DNA from: Bacteroidota bacterium | GTDB lineage: Bacteria > Bacteroidota > Bacteroidia > Bacteroidales > VadinHA17 | Assembly: GCA_016718875.1 (NCBI GenBank) | Contig: JADKBL010000007.1 | Location: 62,001-126,000 of the forward strand | Direction of reading: 5' to 3' | DNA: 64,000 bases | The notes under the pieces: generated by a model | Database searches by the model: none | The model's input: only the letters and a program-made list of their open reading frames with translations | Told to the model about the DNA's origin: nothing | Position numbers and translations under genes: made by a program | In this document: positions 8,957 to 18,887 of the stretch, one piece after another | Position numbering within the stretch: position 1 is the first letter of the stretch | Layout of the letters: every line of letters begins with the position of its first letter

Positions 8957-11742
8957 TTAAAACTGAATTAAATTGTATTTGCCTGAACCTGTTGAATATA
9001 CTGCATAACCATCTTTTATTCCTTTATACTCTATTGATTCGGAATTATTTATCTCTTTCCCGTTTTCTGTTAACAGGGATGCTTCAGTTGCCGGAATATA
9101 TATAGTTGAACTGCTTCCGACAGGAACATCAACTGATACTGAAAAGCCTTTTTCATTCTTTTCCCATTTTATGGCGGCATTGCCATAAGGTGTAATAGTT
9201 GAATATGATGCCCAGCCAATTTCATCGACAGGTTGTGGTCTGAAGATTATGTGTTTGTAACCCGGTTTCTCAGGGTCGGCATTCATGCCTGCCAGTTTAC
9301 GGTAGAACCAGGTGAGTCCGCCTCCGAACATCGGGTGATTCCTCGAACCCTTTCCGTTCCATTGTTCCCACGATGTTGTTGCTCCCTGTTCAATCCACCA
9401 GCCGTAACCGGGCTGGGTTCGCTGGTTCATCACTCTGAATGCCATTTCCTGAAGACCATTTTCGGCAAGTACTTCAAAGAAAAACTGGGTTCCGAAAATA
9501 CCAGTATCGAGATGATAGTCGCTTGCAATGATATCATTCTTCAGAGCCTCTGCCACCCTTGTTTTCTGATCTTCCGGCAGTCCCATCTTCAGTGCCAGTA
9601 TGTTTCCCCCATTAGGACCATAAGTGCCTTTTTCTGCATCGAAAAATCTCTTCTGAAATGCCAGAAGTGTCTTTTCGGCTATGGAACTGTAGTATTTTCA
9701 TCTTCACTTTTGCCGAGGGCGTGGGCTGCTTTTGCAGTCAGATCGGAACAGCGCCACAGAAAGAAAGTATGTACCATGTTGTCTGCCGGCAGGTTGCCCG
9801 GGGCAACCCAGTCACCAAGATTTATCCACCTGTTCGGTTTTGATTTTTCCGGTGCCTGTGAAAACATTACACCATCCTCATCAGTCCATGTAAGCATATA
9901 ACTGATATATCCTTTCATTCCTTCATAATTATTTTCCAGGAGAGCTTTGTCGCCATAATGCAGATAGTACTCCCACGGCATTATGTTCATTGCGGCTCCC
10001 CAGCCTACGCCTCCTCCGCAGCCAGGCTGCCAGGGAGCTCCGTTGGGGACATATCCGTTTTCAGGATTCTGGGAGCCCAGTATGTCCTGTATCCATTTGG
10101 TATAGAAGGTTTTCGCATTGAAATTGTGCATGACAGTTACACATGCAACCTGTCCGTCGCCGGTATATGGTGACCTTTCCCTGTGCGGGCAATCACTTGC
10201 AATACCTCCATGCATATTATCGGTCTGGCTTCTCCACCAGATCTTGTTTATTTTATTGAACAGATCATTAGAGCATTCAAACTTTCCTGTTGTTTCAATA
10301 TCAGTATAAACTGCCTCTGCCTGCAATTGGTCCTCTTTCAGTTCACCTGGCCAGTTGATTATTTCCACAGCCCTGAAAACAAACCATGTGAACCTCGCCG
10401 CATATGATTCCGGTTCACCACCCTTCATCGTATAGGAATTTTCGCCCTGGGGAGATTCGCAAATATATTTTATGCCGATCTTCCTTCCTTTATCACCGCT
10501 TACATTCATTAGTCGTACCCATCCGGAAATTTCCTCACCGAAATCAACCCTGTAATGTCCTTCTCCAAGTTTCTCTATCTTAGCGGGTGAAAGCAATTCC
10601 ATAACTTTATCAGCAGGCGACATTTGTGCTTTCATACCGCCATCAGGTTTCTTTCTTGAAACGGCATTCACCCAGCCGCTGTCGTTGAAGCCGGGGGATG
10701 ACCATCCTGCCTGCTCAAGCTGTGCGTCATAATGCTCGCCATCATATACCAGATCCATTACTATCGGGCTTTTAGCAGCTTTCCATGTCTGATCACTCGC
10801 TATAATATCCTCACTTCCGTCATTGTATGTGATATGTATCTGTCCAAGAAACCGTGGAGTGCCGTAACCCTGAGTCCAGAACGAAGCAGGATTATAGAAT
10901 CCGTTCCCCAGAATTGCACCTGCAACATTTTCGCCATTCTTAAGAAACTTTGTTATATCGTAAGCAAGATACATTACGCGGTACTCTCTGAAGTTGTTTC
11001 CTGTCATTATTCCAATTGGACCAATATCTGCTCTTTTACTGTATAGTGTGAGATTAGGGGAAAGTACATCATCGCCAACTTTCTTGCCGTTTATGTAAAA
11101 TTCAAAGAATCCAAGTCCTGTTACATAAGCCTTTGCGGACACAACCTCTTTCGTAACATCAAATGTTTTCCGCAGCATTGGTGCATTTGAGGGAAGTTTT
11201 TCTTCCGGTGATTTTCCGGGAGATACAGACTGGTCTATTCCCTTGGGAAACGGAGGTTTGGGCAGAGGTTCTTCTCCCTGCCAAGGAGCGCCTATCCATT
11301 GTGCTTTCCACTCATTCTCATAAAGAATCCCCATGCTCCAGAATGCTGGTTCGCTCCATTCCGATCTTCTTCCAGTATTGTCCCATACTCTCACCTGCCA
11401 CCAGCAATCCTGCTTTGAAATGAGTGGTTTACCTGCATACTTTATATCTATTGATTCTTCTGAATGTATTTTCCCGCTTTCCCACAGGTCAGGCTTTCCG
11501 GAATTTAATATCTGTTTTGTACCAGCTACCCTTATTTCCCATGCAGTCTGATGAACTCCTCTGGAACCTTTTTCAGGTATATTTATCCATGAGAGCCTGG
11601 GTTCAGTAATATCAATAACCATAGGATCGCTGAGATTCTCACAGGTAAGTTCTGAAGGTGTTATTTCAGCTCTGAACTGACATGCATGTAAGGCTATAAT
11701 GAGAATAGGGAATCCGAATAATAACAATGCTTTGTGTTTCAT
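8957..11742 (-). CDS. Alpha-L-rhamnosidase, GH78 lipoprotein (one frameshift)
   Basis: The start is set at the ATG at 11742, giving MKHKALLLFGFPILIIALHACQF, a lipoprotein signal. The N-terminal Ig-like and beta domains come next (PRLSWINIP, WQVRVWDN, KAQWIGAP, FYINGKKVGDDVLSP). The catalytic (alpha/alpha)6 barrel has SDCPHRERSPYTGDGQV, with the acidic residues expected of GH78, and NGYVPNGAPWQP. The frame breaks at a run of four T (9695-9698). One added base joins ...SEDE to KYYSSIAEKTLLAFQ, and the protein continues through WWIEQGATTSWEQWNG to NLIQF. The total is about 928 residues, normal for GH78. It removes terminal L-rhamnose from glycans at the outer membrane or periplasm. Confidence 0.88.
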
Positions 11743-11802
11743 AACAAGAGGTTTTAAATAGGGCATCAGACCTTAAATTTACACTATTATTCCAACTTTT
11801 CA

Positions 11803-11822
11803 CTGATAAGTTTGTTTATCAG
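11803..11822 (+). promoter_or_regulatory. Inverted repeat overlapping a candidate -7 box
   Basis: A perfect 7-bp inverted repeat, ctgataa/ttatcag with a 6-bp centre, overlaps TAAGTTTG (11807-11814), which fits the TAnnTTTG consensus. It lies 34 bp before the YCII gene and about 60 bp before the divergent rhamnosidase start. The geometry is that of an operator over a promoter; no regulator is identified. Confidence 0.4.
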
Positions 11823-11855
11823 ATTAAGAGATAAATTCATTTATATCAACTGAAT

Positions 11856-12314
11856 ATGAAAAAGTACATATTTGTTACTCTGTTTTTAATTATATGCCTG
11901 AATGCTTTTTCTCAGGATATTAATCCCGGATATGACTCAGTTCTTGCACGAAAACTTGGTGCCGATGAGTACGGTATGAAGAATTATGTTCTTGTTATTC
12001 TTAAGACAGGTCCGGCCATTGTTGAGCCTGGTGCAAAACGCGACAGTCTTTTTAGAGGACATATGGCTAATATAAGCAGGCTTGCAGCTGAAGGAAAATT
12101 ACTTGTAGCAGGACCTATAGGTGAAAACAAGATGACCTACAGAGGAATATTTATTCTGAATGTCAGAACAATTGCGGAAGCAAGAGTCCTTCTTGATACC
12201 GATCCTACAGTGAAGGAGAAGATCTTTGATACAGAACTATTTCCATGGTATGGATCTGCAGCCCTGGGTGAATACCTTGAGGCGGACAGTAAAATACACA
12301 GGTACAGACATTAG
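11856..12314 (+). CDS. Secreted YCII-domain protein
   Basis: A 152-residue protein with a signal peptide (MKKYIFVTLFLIICLNAFSQ) and a ferredoxin-like YCII domain: YVLVILKTGP, FRGHMANISRLAAEGKLLVAGPIG, FILNVRTIAEARVLLDTDPTVKEKIFD. The His/Asp pair typical of YCII is seen in HMAN and the following region. The family includes small dehalogenase-like and stress proteins, mostly cytoplasmic; this one is exported. The biochemical role is unknown. It ends directly against the convergent OB-fold lipoprotein gene with no gap. Confidence 0.78.
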   Translation: MKKYIFVTLFLIICLNAFSQDINPGYDSVLARKLGADEYGMKNYVLVILKTGPAIVEPGAKRDSLFRGHMANISRLAAEGKLLVAGPIGENKMTYRGIFILNVRTIAEARVLLDTDPTVKEKIFDTELFPWYGSAALGEYLEADSKIHRYRH

Positions 12315-12788
12315 TTATTTGACCAAACCACCCTCTTCCATTAATACATTATAGAAGTAGCCATAGCCAAAATCCTTATCGAGGCTTATTTTTCCCTCAA
12401 AGGTTACTGTATCTCCAACTGATGCAGCCTGAAGAGTGGTAACCGTAAGGTCATAAACACCTTCAGCTTCTGTGCCATCCTGAATATGAATCCAGTTTTT
12501 GCCCATTATCTCTTCATTTACCTTGGTGACAACACCTTTTACTTTTATTGTCTTGCCTGAGAATGATTTCTTATCAGCCATCAGTCTGCCTATTGTAATG
12601 CAGCTCTCGCAAGGTGTGATTTTTATATCAGCTTTTACAGCAACGGGCTTAACCTGATGCTGCTGCCCTGTCATAGGCATATTTTGATTCTTTTCCTCAA
12701 ATGATTCCTTAACAAGAGGGCCTGATCCGGGACCTTTGCATGAGGCAATTGTAAATGATAACAGGAGGAAGGCAATAAACTTATTCAT
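12315..12788 (-). CDS. OB-fold lipoprotein
   Basis: I choose the ATG at 12788 rather than 12872, because MNKFIAFLLLSFTIASCKG then forms a proper lipoprotein signal and the upstream extension would run through the terminator hairpin of the cytochrome gene. The mature part has a CESC pair and an OB-like beta domain: KSFSGKTIKVKGVVTKVNEEIMGKNWIHIQDG, DLTVTT, GDTVTFEGKISLDKDFGYGYFYNVLMEEG. This pattern is that of small nucleic-acid- or metal-independent OB lipoproteins often found beside cytochromes. A role in haem-protein or electron-transfer assembly is inference from the neighbour. Confidence 0.72.
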   Translation of the reverse strand: MNKFIAFLLLSFTIASCKGPGSGPLVKESFEEKNQNMPMTGQQHQVKPVAVKADIKITPCESCITIGRLMADKKSFSGKTIKVKGVVTKVNEEIMGKNWIHIQDGTEAEGVYDLTVTTLQAASVGDTVTFEGKISLDKDFGYGYFYNVLMEEGGLVK

Positions 12789-12825
12789 GGCTATAAAATG
12801 ATTATTGTTTGGTTCATTAATAAAA

Positions 12826-12862
12826 CAAATCCTTTGCCGCTCAGACGAAGGCAAAGGATTTG
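12826..12862 (-). terminator. Rho-independent terminator of the cytochrome gene
   Basis: A perfect 13-bp stem, caaatcctttgcc/ggcaaaggatttg, with an 11-nt loop. On the minus strand it is followed by TTTTATTAATG. It lies between the cytochrome stop (12885) and the OB-lipoprotein start (12788). Confidence 0.8.
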
Positions 12863-12884
12863 TCAGACTCATTCTGCTGTTATA

Positions 12885-13418
12885 TTATTTTTTTGCAGCA
12901 GGATTCGGATGAGCTATTTTTGCAGAATACTCAGCAAATTTGAAATCCTTGTGGAAAGGGTTTTCAGGATTATGGCATGTTTTGCAAACCTTCTCATCAG
13001 GAATTATCAGACCATTTTTGAGAGCCAGAGCCTGATTCTTCATGATTGTTGGTGATTTGTATGCACTTCCAGGACCATGGCATGATTCGCATGATACACC
13101 TTCTGTGGCAAGAATGCCTCCGCGAAGATTAGCTGCTACTGCATCATAGGTTGAGTGGCACTTAAGACATTTGGCTTCTTTTGTAGGATCTGCAATTCCA
13201 TTCTTCTTTGCATAATCGAGTGATTCCTTGCTTGCAAGTGATTTAAGGGCCTGTGAATGCTTATCCTTTGCCCACTTGTTGAACTGCTCACCAGTGGCTG
13301 GTTTGTTATGACATACCTTGCACTTATCAGCACCTATATATTTGAAGGTTTGTGCCGAAACTGTCCCTGCGATAAGAAGAGACAGGCAAATTACGAACAG
13401 ATTTTTTTTATTCATCAT
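12885..13418 (-). CDS. Tetrahaem cytochrome c (cytochrome c-554-like)
   Basis: A 177-residue exported protein: signal peptide MMNKKNLFVICLSLLIAGTVSAQ, then four CXXCH haem sites: CKVCH (33-37), CLKCH (84-88), CESCH (110-114) and CKTCH (145-149). The GVSCESCHGPGSAY phrase is typical of the c-554 / multihaem cytochrome group. It should be periplasmic and carry electrons. The start may be either of the two adjacent ATGs. The partner reductase is not obvious here; the four-haem form is smaller than NrfA or Hao. Confidence 0.9.
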   Translation of the reverse strand: MMNKKNLFVICLSLLIAGTVSAQTFKYIGADKCKVCHNKPATGEQFNKWAKDKHSQALKSLASKESLDYAKKNGIADPTKEAKCLKCHSTYDAVAANLRGGILATEGVSCESCHGPGSAYKSPTIMKNQALALKNGLIIPDEKVCKTCHNPENPFHKDFKFAEYSAKIAHPNPAAKK

Positions 13419-13483
13419 GACGTTTTAAGTTAAGTTTAAATCTGATTTGGTTTTATTGGTTTCTGGTTATTTTGCTCTTTGTA

Positions 13484-13491
13484 CAAATATA
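13484..13491 (-). promoter_or_regulatory. Candidate -7 box for the cytochrome gene
   Basis: The minus strand reads TATATTTG, matching TAnnTTTG, 66 bp upstream of the cytochrome ATG. A -33 TTTG at ideal spacing is not clear. Confidence 0.35.
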
Positions 13492-13565
13492 ATACAAATT
13501 GGATACCATAATTTTCAAAAACTGATAAACACGAGGAAATCGGAATTTAATATCCCTCCAACAGC

Positions 13566-13595
13566 TTGAATTATCGGGGGCTTTTGTTATTTTTG
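13566..13595 (+). promoter_or_regulatory. Candidate promoter of prfC
   Basis: TTG at 13566-13568, a 19-bp spacer, then TATTTTTG at 13588-13595, fitting the Bacteroidota TTTG-N19-TAnnTTTG layout. It leaves a 19-bp leader before the GTG start of prfC. Confidence 0.5.
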
Positions 13596-13614
13596 CACCT
13601 TCTAATTTTTTTTT

Positions 13615-15203
13615 GTGGACCTCAGAAGCGAAATAAGCAGGAGAAGAACCTTTGCCATAATCAGTCACCCGGATGCTGGCAAAACTACACTTACAGAGAA
13701 GCTACTTCTTTTCGGCGGAGCTATACAGACAGCTGGTGCGGTAAGGAGCAACAAGATAAGGAAAACAACCACATCCGACTTTATGGAGATTGAGAAGCAG
13801 AGAGGGATCTCTGTCTCAACTTCGGTTATGGCTTTTGAATACAATAATATCAGGATCAATATCCTTGATACACCTGGGCATAAAGATTTTGCAGAAGATA
13901 CTTATCGTACCCTTTCTGCTGTCGACAGTGTCATTCTTGTTGTCGATTCGGTTAAAGGTGTTGAGGAACAAACCCGCAAGCTCATGGAGGTTTGCCGTAT
14001 GAGGCATACTCCTGTAATGATTTTCATAAACAAGATGGACAGGGACGGAATGAGCCCGTATGATCTGCTTGATGACCTTGAGAAGGAACTTCATATAGCT
14101 GCATGTCCATATACCTGGCCCATTGGAAGCGGTAAACAGTTCAGGGGTGTTTATAATATTTTCAAAAGGAGATTCAGCTGTTTGCTCCTGAAAAACAGGC
14201 ATACCTGAAAGTCTGATATGTACACGTGATATACAGATCCAAAGCTCAAAGAACTTGTAGGAGAGGAGAATATATCAAAGTTATGGGAAGAAGTGGATTT
14301 CATTGAGGATATGTTTGAAACTTTCAATATGTCTCTCTACCGCGAAGGCTATCTGGCCCCCTTGTTTTTTGGAAGTGCCCTCAATAATTTCGGTGTCCTC
14401 GAGCTGCTCGAGACTTTCCTTGAAATTGCCCCCTGTCCTGGTCCGGTAGAATCATCCTTGCGTCAGATAATACCTTCTGAAAAGCAGCTTACAGGTTTTG
14501 TTTTCAAGATTCATGCTAACCTTGATCCTAATCATCGCGACAGGATCGCCTTCCTTCGTATCTGCTCAGGTAAATTTGAAAGGAATAAGTTTTTTTATCA
14601 CACAAGGATAAAAAAGAACCTGAGATTCTCTTCACCGGCAAGTTTCATGGCCAACAACAAGAGTATTGTTGAAGAGGCATTTCCAGGTGATGTTGTAGGT
14701 CTTTATGATAATGGAAATTTCAAAATCGGAGATACTCTTACTGAAGGAGAAGAGCTTTATTTTCAGGGAGTTCCGAGTTTTTCACCGGAGATTTTGAAGG
14801 AAGTCATCAATCTCGACCCGATGAAAACAAAACAGCCCGAAAAGGAGTATGGCAGATGACTGATGAAGGAGTTGCACAGCTCTTCCTGCAGCAGCCTGGT
14901 AACAGGAAAATAATTGGAACCGTAGGTGAATTGCAATATGAAGTAATCAGGTTCAGACTTGAACATGAGTATGGAGCAAAATGCAACTTTACAAGCCTCC
15001 CTTTTGTAAAAGCCTGCTGGATAACCACTGACGACAAGAAAGAACTGGAGGCATTTATCCGGAGGAAACCGGGTGCTATAGCATATGACAAGGAAAATAA
15101 TCCTGTCTTCTTTGCCGAAAGTGAATGGATGCTCCGACTTGCCAGGGAGAATTTCCCCTCAATAACTTTCCACGAAACTTCAGATTTCAAGCTTAATATT
15201 TGA
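13615..15203 (+). CDS. prfC: Peptide chain release factor 3 (about four frameshifts)
   Basis: RF3 is the GTPase that recycles RF1/RF2 from the ribosome. The start is GTG at 13615. The G domain shows SHPDAGKTTLTEK, the switch region with EKQRGISV, LDTPGHKDF and NKMDRDG. The protein then continues in shifted frames through VDFIEDMFETFNM, GSALNNFGVLELLETFLEIAP, HRDRIAFLRICSGKF and VGELQYEVIRFRLEHEYG to KLNI. Four one-base losses, at 14164-14167, 14208-14210, near 14236 and 14840-14843, restore a single protein of about 530 residues, the normal RF3 size. All lie in short homopolymers, so the breaks look technical. RF3 is not known to use programmed frameshifting, unlike RF2. Confidence 0.88.
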
Positions 15204-15318
15204 TTTTGTATTCACTGAGGAAGTGATATTTGCAATTATTTTCTGAAAATGAACAATTTGGGATTATAATTGTCTTACATCGTAGATTTCTTAAGGGTAA
15301 ACCAAAAACTTCTTCAGT

Positions 15319-17271
15319 ATGGCAACATCTAACCCGGGGGCCTACATACCCCATAAAGTCCTTTTCAAAGATTCATATGTTTCTTCAATGGAGGAATATC
15401 ACAAAATGTATTCCGACAGTATCAAGAACAGTTCAAAATTCTGGGAACGGCAGGCCAGGGAGCTTCTTCACTGGCAGCACGATTTCCAGATGGTGAGTGA
15501 CTGCGATTTTTCAGAAGGATTAGTTTCTTGGTTTCTCGGGGGGAAACTAAACGCATGCGAGAATGCAGTAGACAGGCATGTACAGGAACGCGGTGATCAG
15601 GTTGCTATAATTTGGGAACCGGATGAACCCGGTAAAGAAGTAAGAATAACATACAGGGAACTCCAAAGAAAAGTTTCCAGGATGGCTAACGTATTAAGAC
15701 ATAACGGTATACGCAAGAGAGACAGGGTGGCTATATATATGCCCATGATACCTGAAGCTGTTTATGCCATGCTTGCATGTGCCAGGATTGGTGCGGTTCA
15801 TTCGGTTGTATTTGCCGGATTCAGTGCCGAATCGCTTCGTGACAGAATAAACGATGCAAAATGCAAGGCAGTTATAACAGCCGATGAGGCGGTGAGAGGT
15901 AAGAAGATAATTCCACTAAAAAGGATGGCAGATGAGGCTGTAATGGCCTGCCCTTCTGTAGAGCATGTATTTATTACAAGAAGGACAGGTAATAAAGTCC
16001 CATTCTATCCTCCCCGTGACATTTGGATGGATGAAGCGATGGAAGGAGAAAGGCCTTATTGCCCCATTGAACACATGGACTCGGAGGATACATTATTCCT
16101 GCTTTATACTTCAGGCAGCACCGGCAAACCAAAAGGAGTATCACATACAACTGCGGGATATTTACTATACTCAGCGCTAACACATAAGTATGTCTTTGAT
16201 TACAAGCCTGGTGAGGTTTATGCCTGTGTCGCGGATATAGGGTGGATAACGGGTCATTCTTATGTCGTTTACGGCCCCTTGTTGAATGGTGCTACAACAG
16301 TACTGTTTGAAAGTATCCCGACCTATCCTGATGCAGGAAGGTACTGGGAGATGGTTGAAAGACTTAAGATTAACCAGTTTTATACCGCCCCGACTGCCCT
16401 TCGTGCCATACAGCGTGAAGGTGACGCTTTTGTTACAAAATACGACAGATCTTCACTAAGAATACTTGGTACAGTTGGCGAACCAATTAATCCTGAAACT
16501 TGGAAGTGGTATTACAATGTGGTTGGAAACGGAAAATGCTCAATTGTTGATACCTGGTGGCAAACAGAGACAGGTGGTATACTTATAACTCCTTTGCCCG
16601 GGGCAATTCCGACTAAGCCCGGATCGGCAACTCTGCCTTTCTTTGGCATTGAAGCAGTCCTTCTTACGGCTGAGGGAGAAGAGATCAAAACAACTGAAGG
16701 TTCAGGACTTCTTGCAATTAAGGGTCCATGGCCAAGTATGGCCCGTACAATACAGGGAGACCATATGCGGTTTTATGAGACTTATCTTAAACAGTACAAA
16801 GGATATTATCTTACAGGCGACGGGGCAACAAGGGATGAAGACGGCTATTACTGGCTTACTGGTCGTGTTGATGATGTGATGAACGTTTCAGGTCACAGGA
16901 TCGGTTCTGCAGAAATTGAAAGTGCCCTTGTGTCACATCCTTTCTGTTCAGAAGCTGCCGTTGTTGGTTATCCTCATGCAATAAAAGGCGAAGGTATCTT
17001 TGCTTATGTCATCCTTAAGGAAGGTTATGAAGCCGATGAAGAGCTTGTTGGAGAACTCAGGAATGAGGTCAGAAGACACATCGGAGCATTTGCAACACCC
17101 GATCAGATACTTATAACACCGGGACTTCCCAAGACACGTTCAGGTAAAATAATGAGGAGAATTCTCCGGAAAATTGCATCGGCAGAAACAGAGGACCTTG
17201 GTGATATATCAACACTGGCCGATCCTGCAATAGTTGAGACTCTTATCAAATTAAGAGGTGAACTAAGCTAA
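15319..17271 (+). CDS. acsA: Acetyl-CoA synthetase
   Basis: A 650-residue AMP-forming acetate:CoA ligase. Motifs: the P-loop-like TSGSTGKPKGV (residues about 266-276), VDTWWQTETGG, the hinge region YYLTGDGATRDEDGYYWLTGRVDDVMNVSGHR, and the C-terminal PKTRSGKIMRRILRK with the catalytic Lys that can be acetylated. It activates acetate to acetyl-CoA. The frame is uninterrupted. It follows prfC by 115 bp on the same strand. Confidence 0.95.
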   Translation: MATSNPGAYIPHKVLFKDSYVSSMEEYHKMYSDSIKNSSKFWERQARELLHWQHDFQMVSDCDFSEGLVSWFLGGKLNACENAVDRHVQERGDQVAIIWEPDEPGKEVRITYRELQRKVSRMANVLRHNGIRKRDRVAIYMPMIPEAVYAMLACARIGAVHSVVFAGFSAESLRDRINDAKCKAVITADEAVRGKKIIPLKRMADEAVMACPSVEHVFITRRTGNKVPFYPPRDIWMDEAMEGERPYCPIEHMDSEDTLFLLYTSGSTGKPKGVSHTTAGYLLYSALTHKYVFDYKPGEVYACVADIGWITGHSYVVYGPLLNGATTVLFESIPTYPDAGRYWEMVERLKINQFYTAPTALRAIQREGDAFVTKYDRSSLRILGTVGEPINPETWKWYYNVVGNGKCSIVDTWWQTETGGILITPLPGAIPTKPGSATLPFFGIEAVLLTAEGEEIKTTEGSGLLAIKGPWPSMARTIQGDHMRFYETYLKQYKGYYLTGDGATRDEDGYYWLTGRVDDVMNVSGHRIGSAEIESALVSHPFCSEAAVVGYPHAIKGEGIFAYVILKEGYEADEELVGELRNEVRRHIGAFATPDQILITPGLPKTRSGKIMRRILRKIASAETEDLGDISTLADPAIVETLIKLRGELS

Positions 17272-17288
17272 TGGTGAAGATTTGCTGA

Positions 17289-18887
17289 TCAGACTGATAC
17301 TGGCAGGGTGAATATAAATTTGCTGCCTTTGCCAGGTAAACTTTCTGCCCGGATTTTTCCGTTATGTTTTTCTACAAATTCTTTGCAGAGCAATAATCCC
17401 AGGCCTGTTCCCTTTTCTTTTGCAGTGCCTTTGGTAGTTGCTAACTGAGATATATCGAATAGCTTAATTAAATCCTGAGGTTCTATTCCAATTCCGTTAT
17501 CGGAAACGGTTATTGTCACATTTTCAGCATCCTTATCTGCAATAATTTGTATTTCCCCGTTTCTGTTTGTAAATTTTATAGCATTTGAGACAAGGTTCCG
17601 CAAAATAATTTTTAGCATATCAGCGTCTGCAAAAACAGATAAATGGTCTAATCTGGAATAATCAATTGAAATGTCTTTTGCACTGGCTTTCTGACTCAGA
17701 GTTTTAAGGATTTCGACACAGATATCTGTAAAACTCAGATTATGTGGTTCGAAAGGAATAATACCCTGTTGTTTTCTTGCCCATATTAATAATTCATCAA
17801 GGAGATCTGATGTGTTTTTTGTCAGTTTATTTATGTCATTTGCAATAGCTCTGATTTCGTCTGCATTAAGTTTGCTCTTATCTTCCATCAGCACTTCTGA
17901 CAGACCAAGAAGGTTATTTAATGGACTTTTAAGATCATGTGAAAGGATTGTTATAAAAAGGTCTTTATCAGTATTAAGCTTTTTTAATTCACTGTTCTGA
18001 TGTTGTATTACTGATTCTGATTCTTTAAGGCTCGTATTATTTCTTGCAACTCCTAATAATTCGTTTGGAGCAGTCTTCACTAAACGCATTTCAAAATGCT
18101 GTTTGCCTTTTGGAAAATCAATAGAATACTCAAAAATCTGAAGCAGATCGGTCTCTAAGGCTTTCTTAATGGCATGCATTCCCTGTTCCGCAATTTTTGC
18201 AGGCATTACTTCATTTAGTGTTTTTCCTATGAACAATTCCTTTTCAAGCATTAATGTATCAAATTTGCTGCACTGGCTATCAAGGAATGTCCCTTTCGCA
18301 TCAAAATAAAACAACATATCGGGCAGCGCCGACATTGTAGTTCGGTATTTTTTTTCACTTTCCTCAAGTGTTTGCTTGACTATAATGCGTTCAGTAATTT
18401 TTGAAATCCTTTCGGCATAATTGTCAATAAGATTTTGTTCAAAAAAGTCAATAAAGGGCAGATTTTCCTTGTAAGTGACAATTAATTCTCCTGCAGGTTT
18501 TTTAAACAGATTAATCGGTGAAGACAAAATTTTCCGGGTTTTGTGTATTTTGAAGTTTTTGAGATTACAGTACTTTTTATTATCGATTTCAAGATACAAT
18601 AACCTTCCCGGGAATGCCATACTATCAGGGACAACATTATTAACAAATTCCTGATATATATCTTCCAGATTATTATATTCTTCTGTTAATTGGCCTAGTA
18701 GAAAAATACCGTTTAATTCTTTTATTCTTTCATGTGAATTATCTTCACAATCTTTTAGTGATTGTTCAGTCTTCCTGAGTTTATCAATATCAGCCAGGGA
18801 TCTTCTATTTAATAAATTGTATTCCTCCTGTAATAAGTTAAACTCCTTTTGAAGTTCTTTATCGCTGATCAGCTTTTTATTCATCAT
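17289..18887 (-). CDS. PAS-domain sensor histidine kinase
   Basis: A 532-residue cytoplasmic kinase with no transmembrane segment. An N-terminal coiled coil and a divergent sensor region (about 60-170) lead to a PAS domain (about 180-285). The HisKA H-box ILSHDLKSPLNNLLG follows, with His317 as the phosphoacceptor, then HATPase with NLVSNAIKFT (N box), DNGIGIEP (G1) and GTGLGLLLCKEF (G2). Its ATG directly abuts the TAG of the upstream hybrid kinase (18888), so the two are probably translationally coupled and may form one signalling unit. There is no response regulator in this protein; the REC domain is in the neighbour. Confidence 0.9.
   Translation of the reverse strand: MMNKKLISDKELQKEFNLLQEEYNLLNRRSLADIDKLRKTEQSLKDCEDNSHERIKELNGIFLLGQLTEEYNNLEDIYQEFVNNVVPDSMAFPGRLLYLEIDNKKYCNLKNFKIHKTRKILSSPINLFKKPAGELIVTYKENLPFIDFFEQNLIDNYAERISKITERIIVKQTLEESEKKYRTTMSALPDMLFYFDAKGTFLDSQCSKFDTLMLEKELFIGKTLNEVMPAKIAEQGMHAIKKALETDLLQIFEYSIDFPKGKQHFEMRLVKTAPNELLGVARNNTSLKESESVIQHQNSELKKLNTDKDLFITILSHDLKSPLNNLLGLSEVLMEDKSKLNADEIRAIANDINKLTKNTSDLLDELLIWARKQQGIIPFEPHNLSFTDICVEILKTLSQKASAKDISIDYSRLDHLSVFADADMLKIILRNLVSNAIKFTNRNGEIQIIADKDAENVTITVSDNGIGIEPQDLIKLFDISQLATTKGTAKEKGTGLGLLLCKEFVEKHNGKIRAESLPGKGSKFIFTLPVSV

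Noticed and set aside
13615..15203. Programmed ribosomal frameshift in the release factor gene
   Set aside because: That mechanism belongs to prfB (RF2). This is prfC, and it has about four one-base losses in homopolymers, as seen all over the window.
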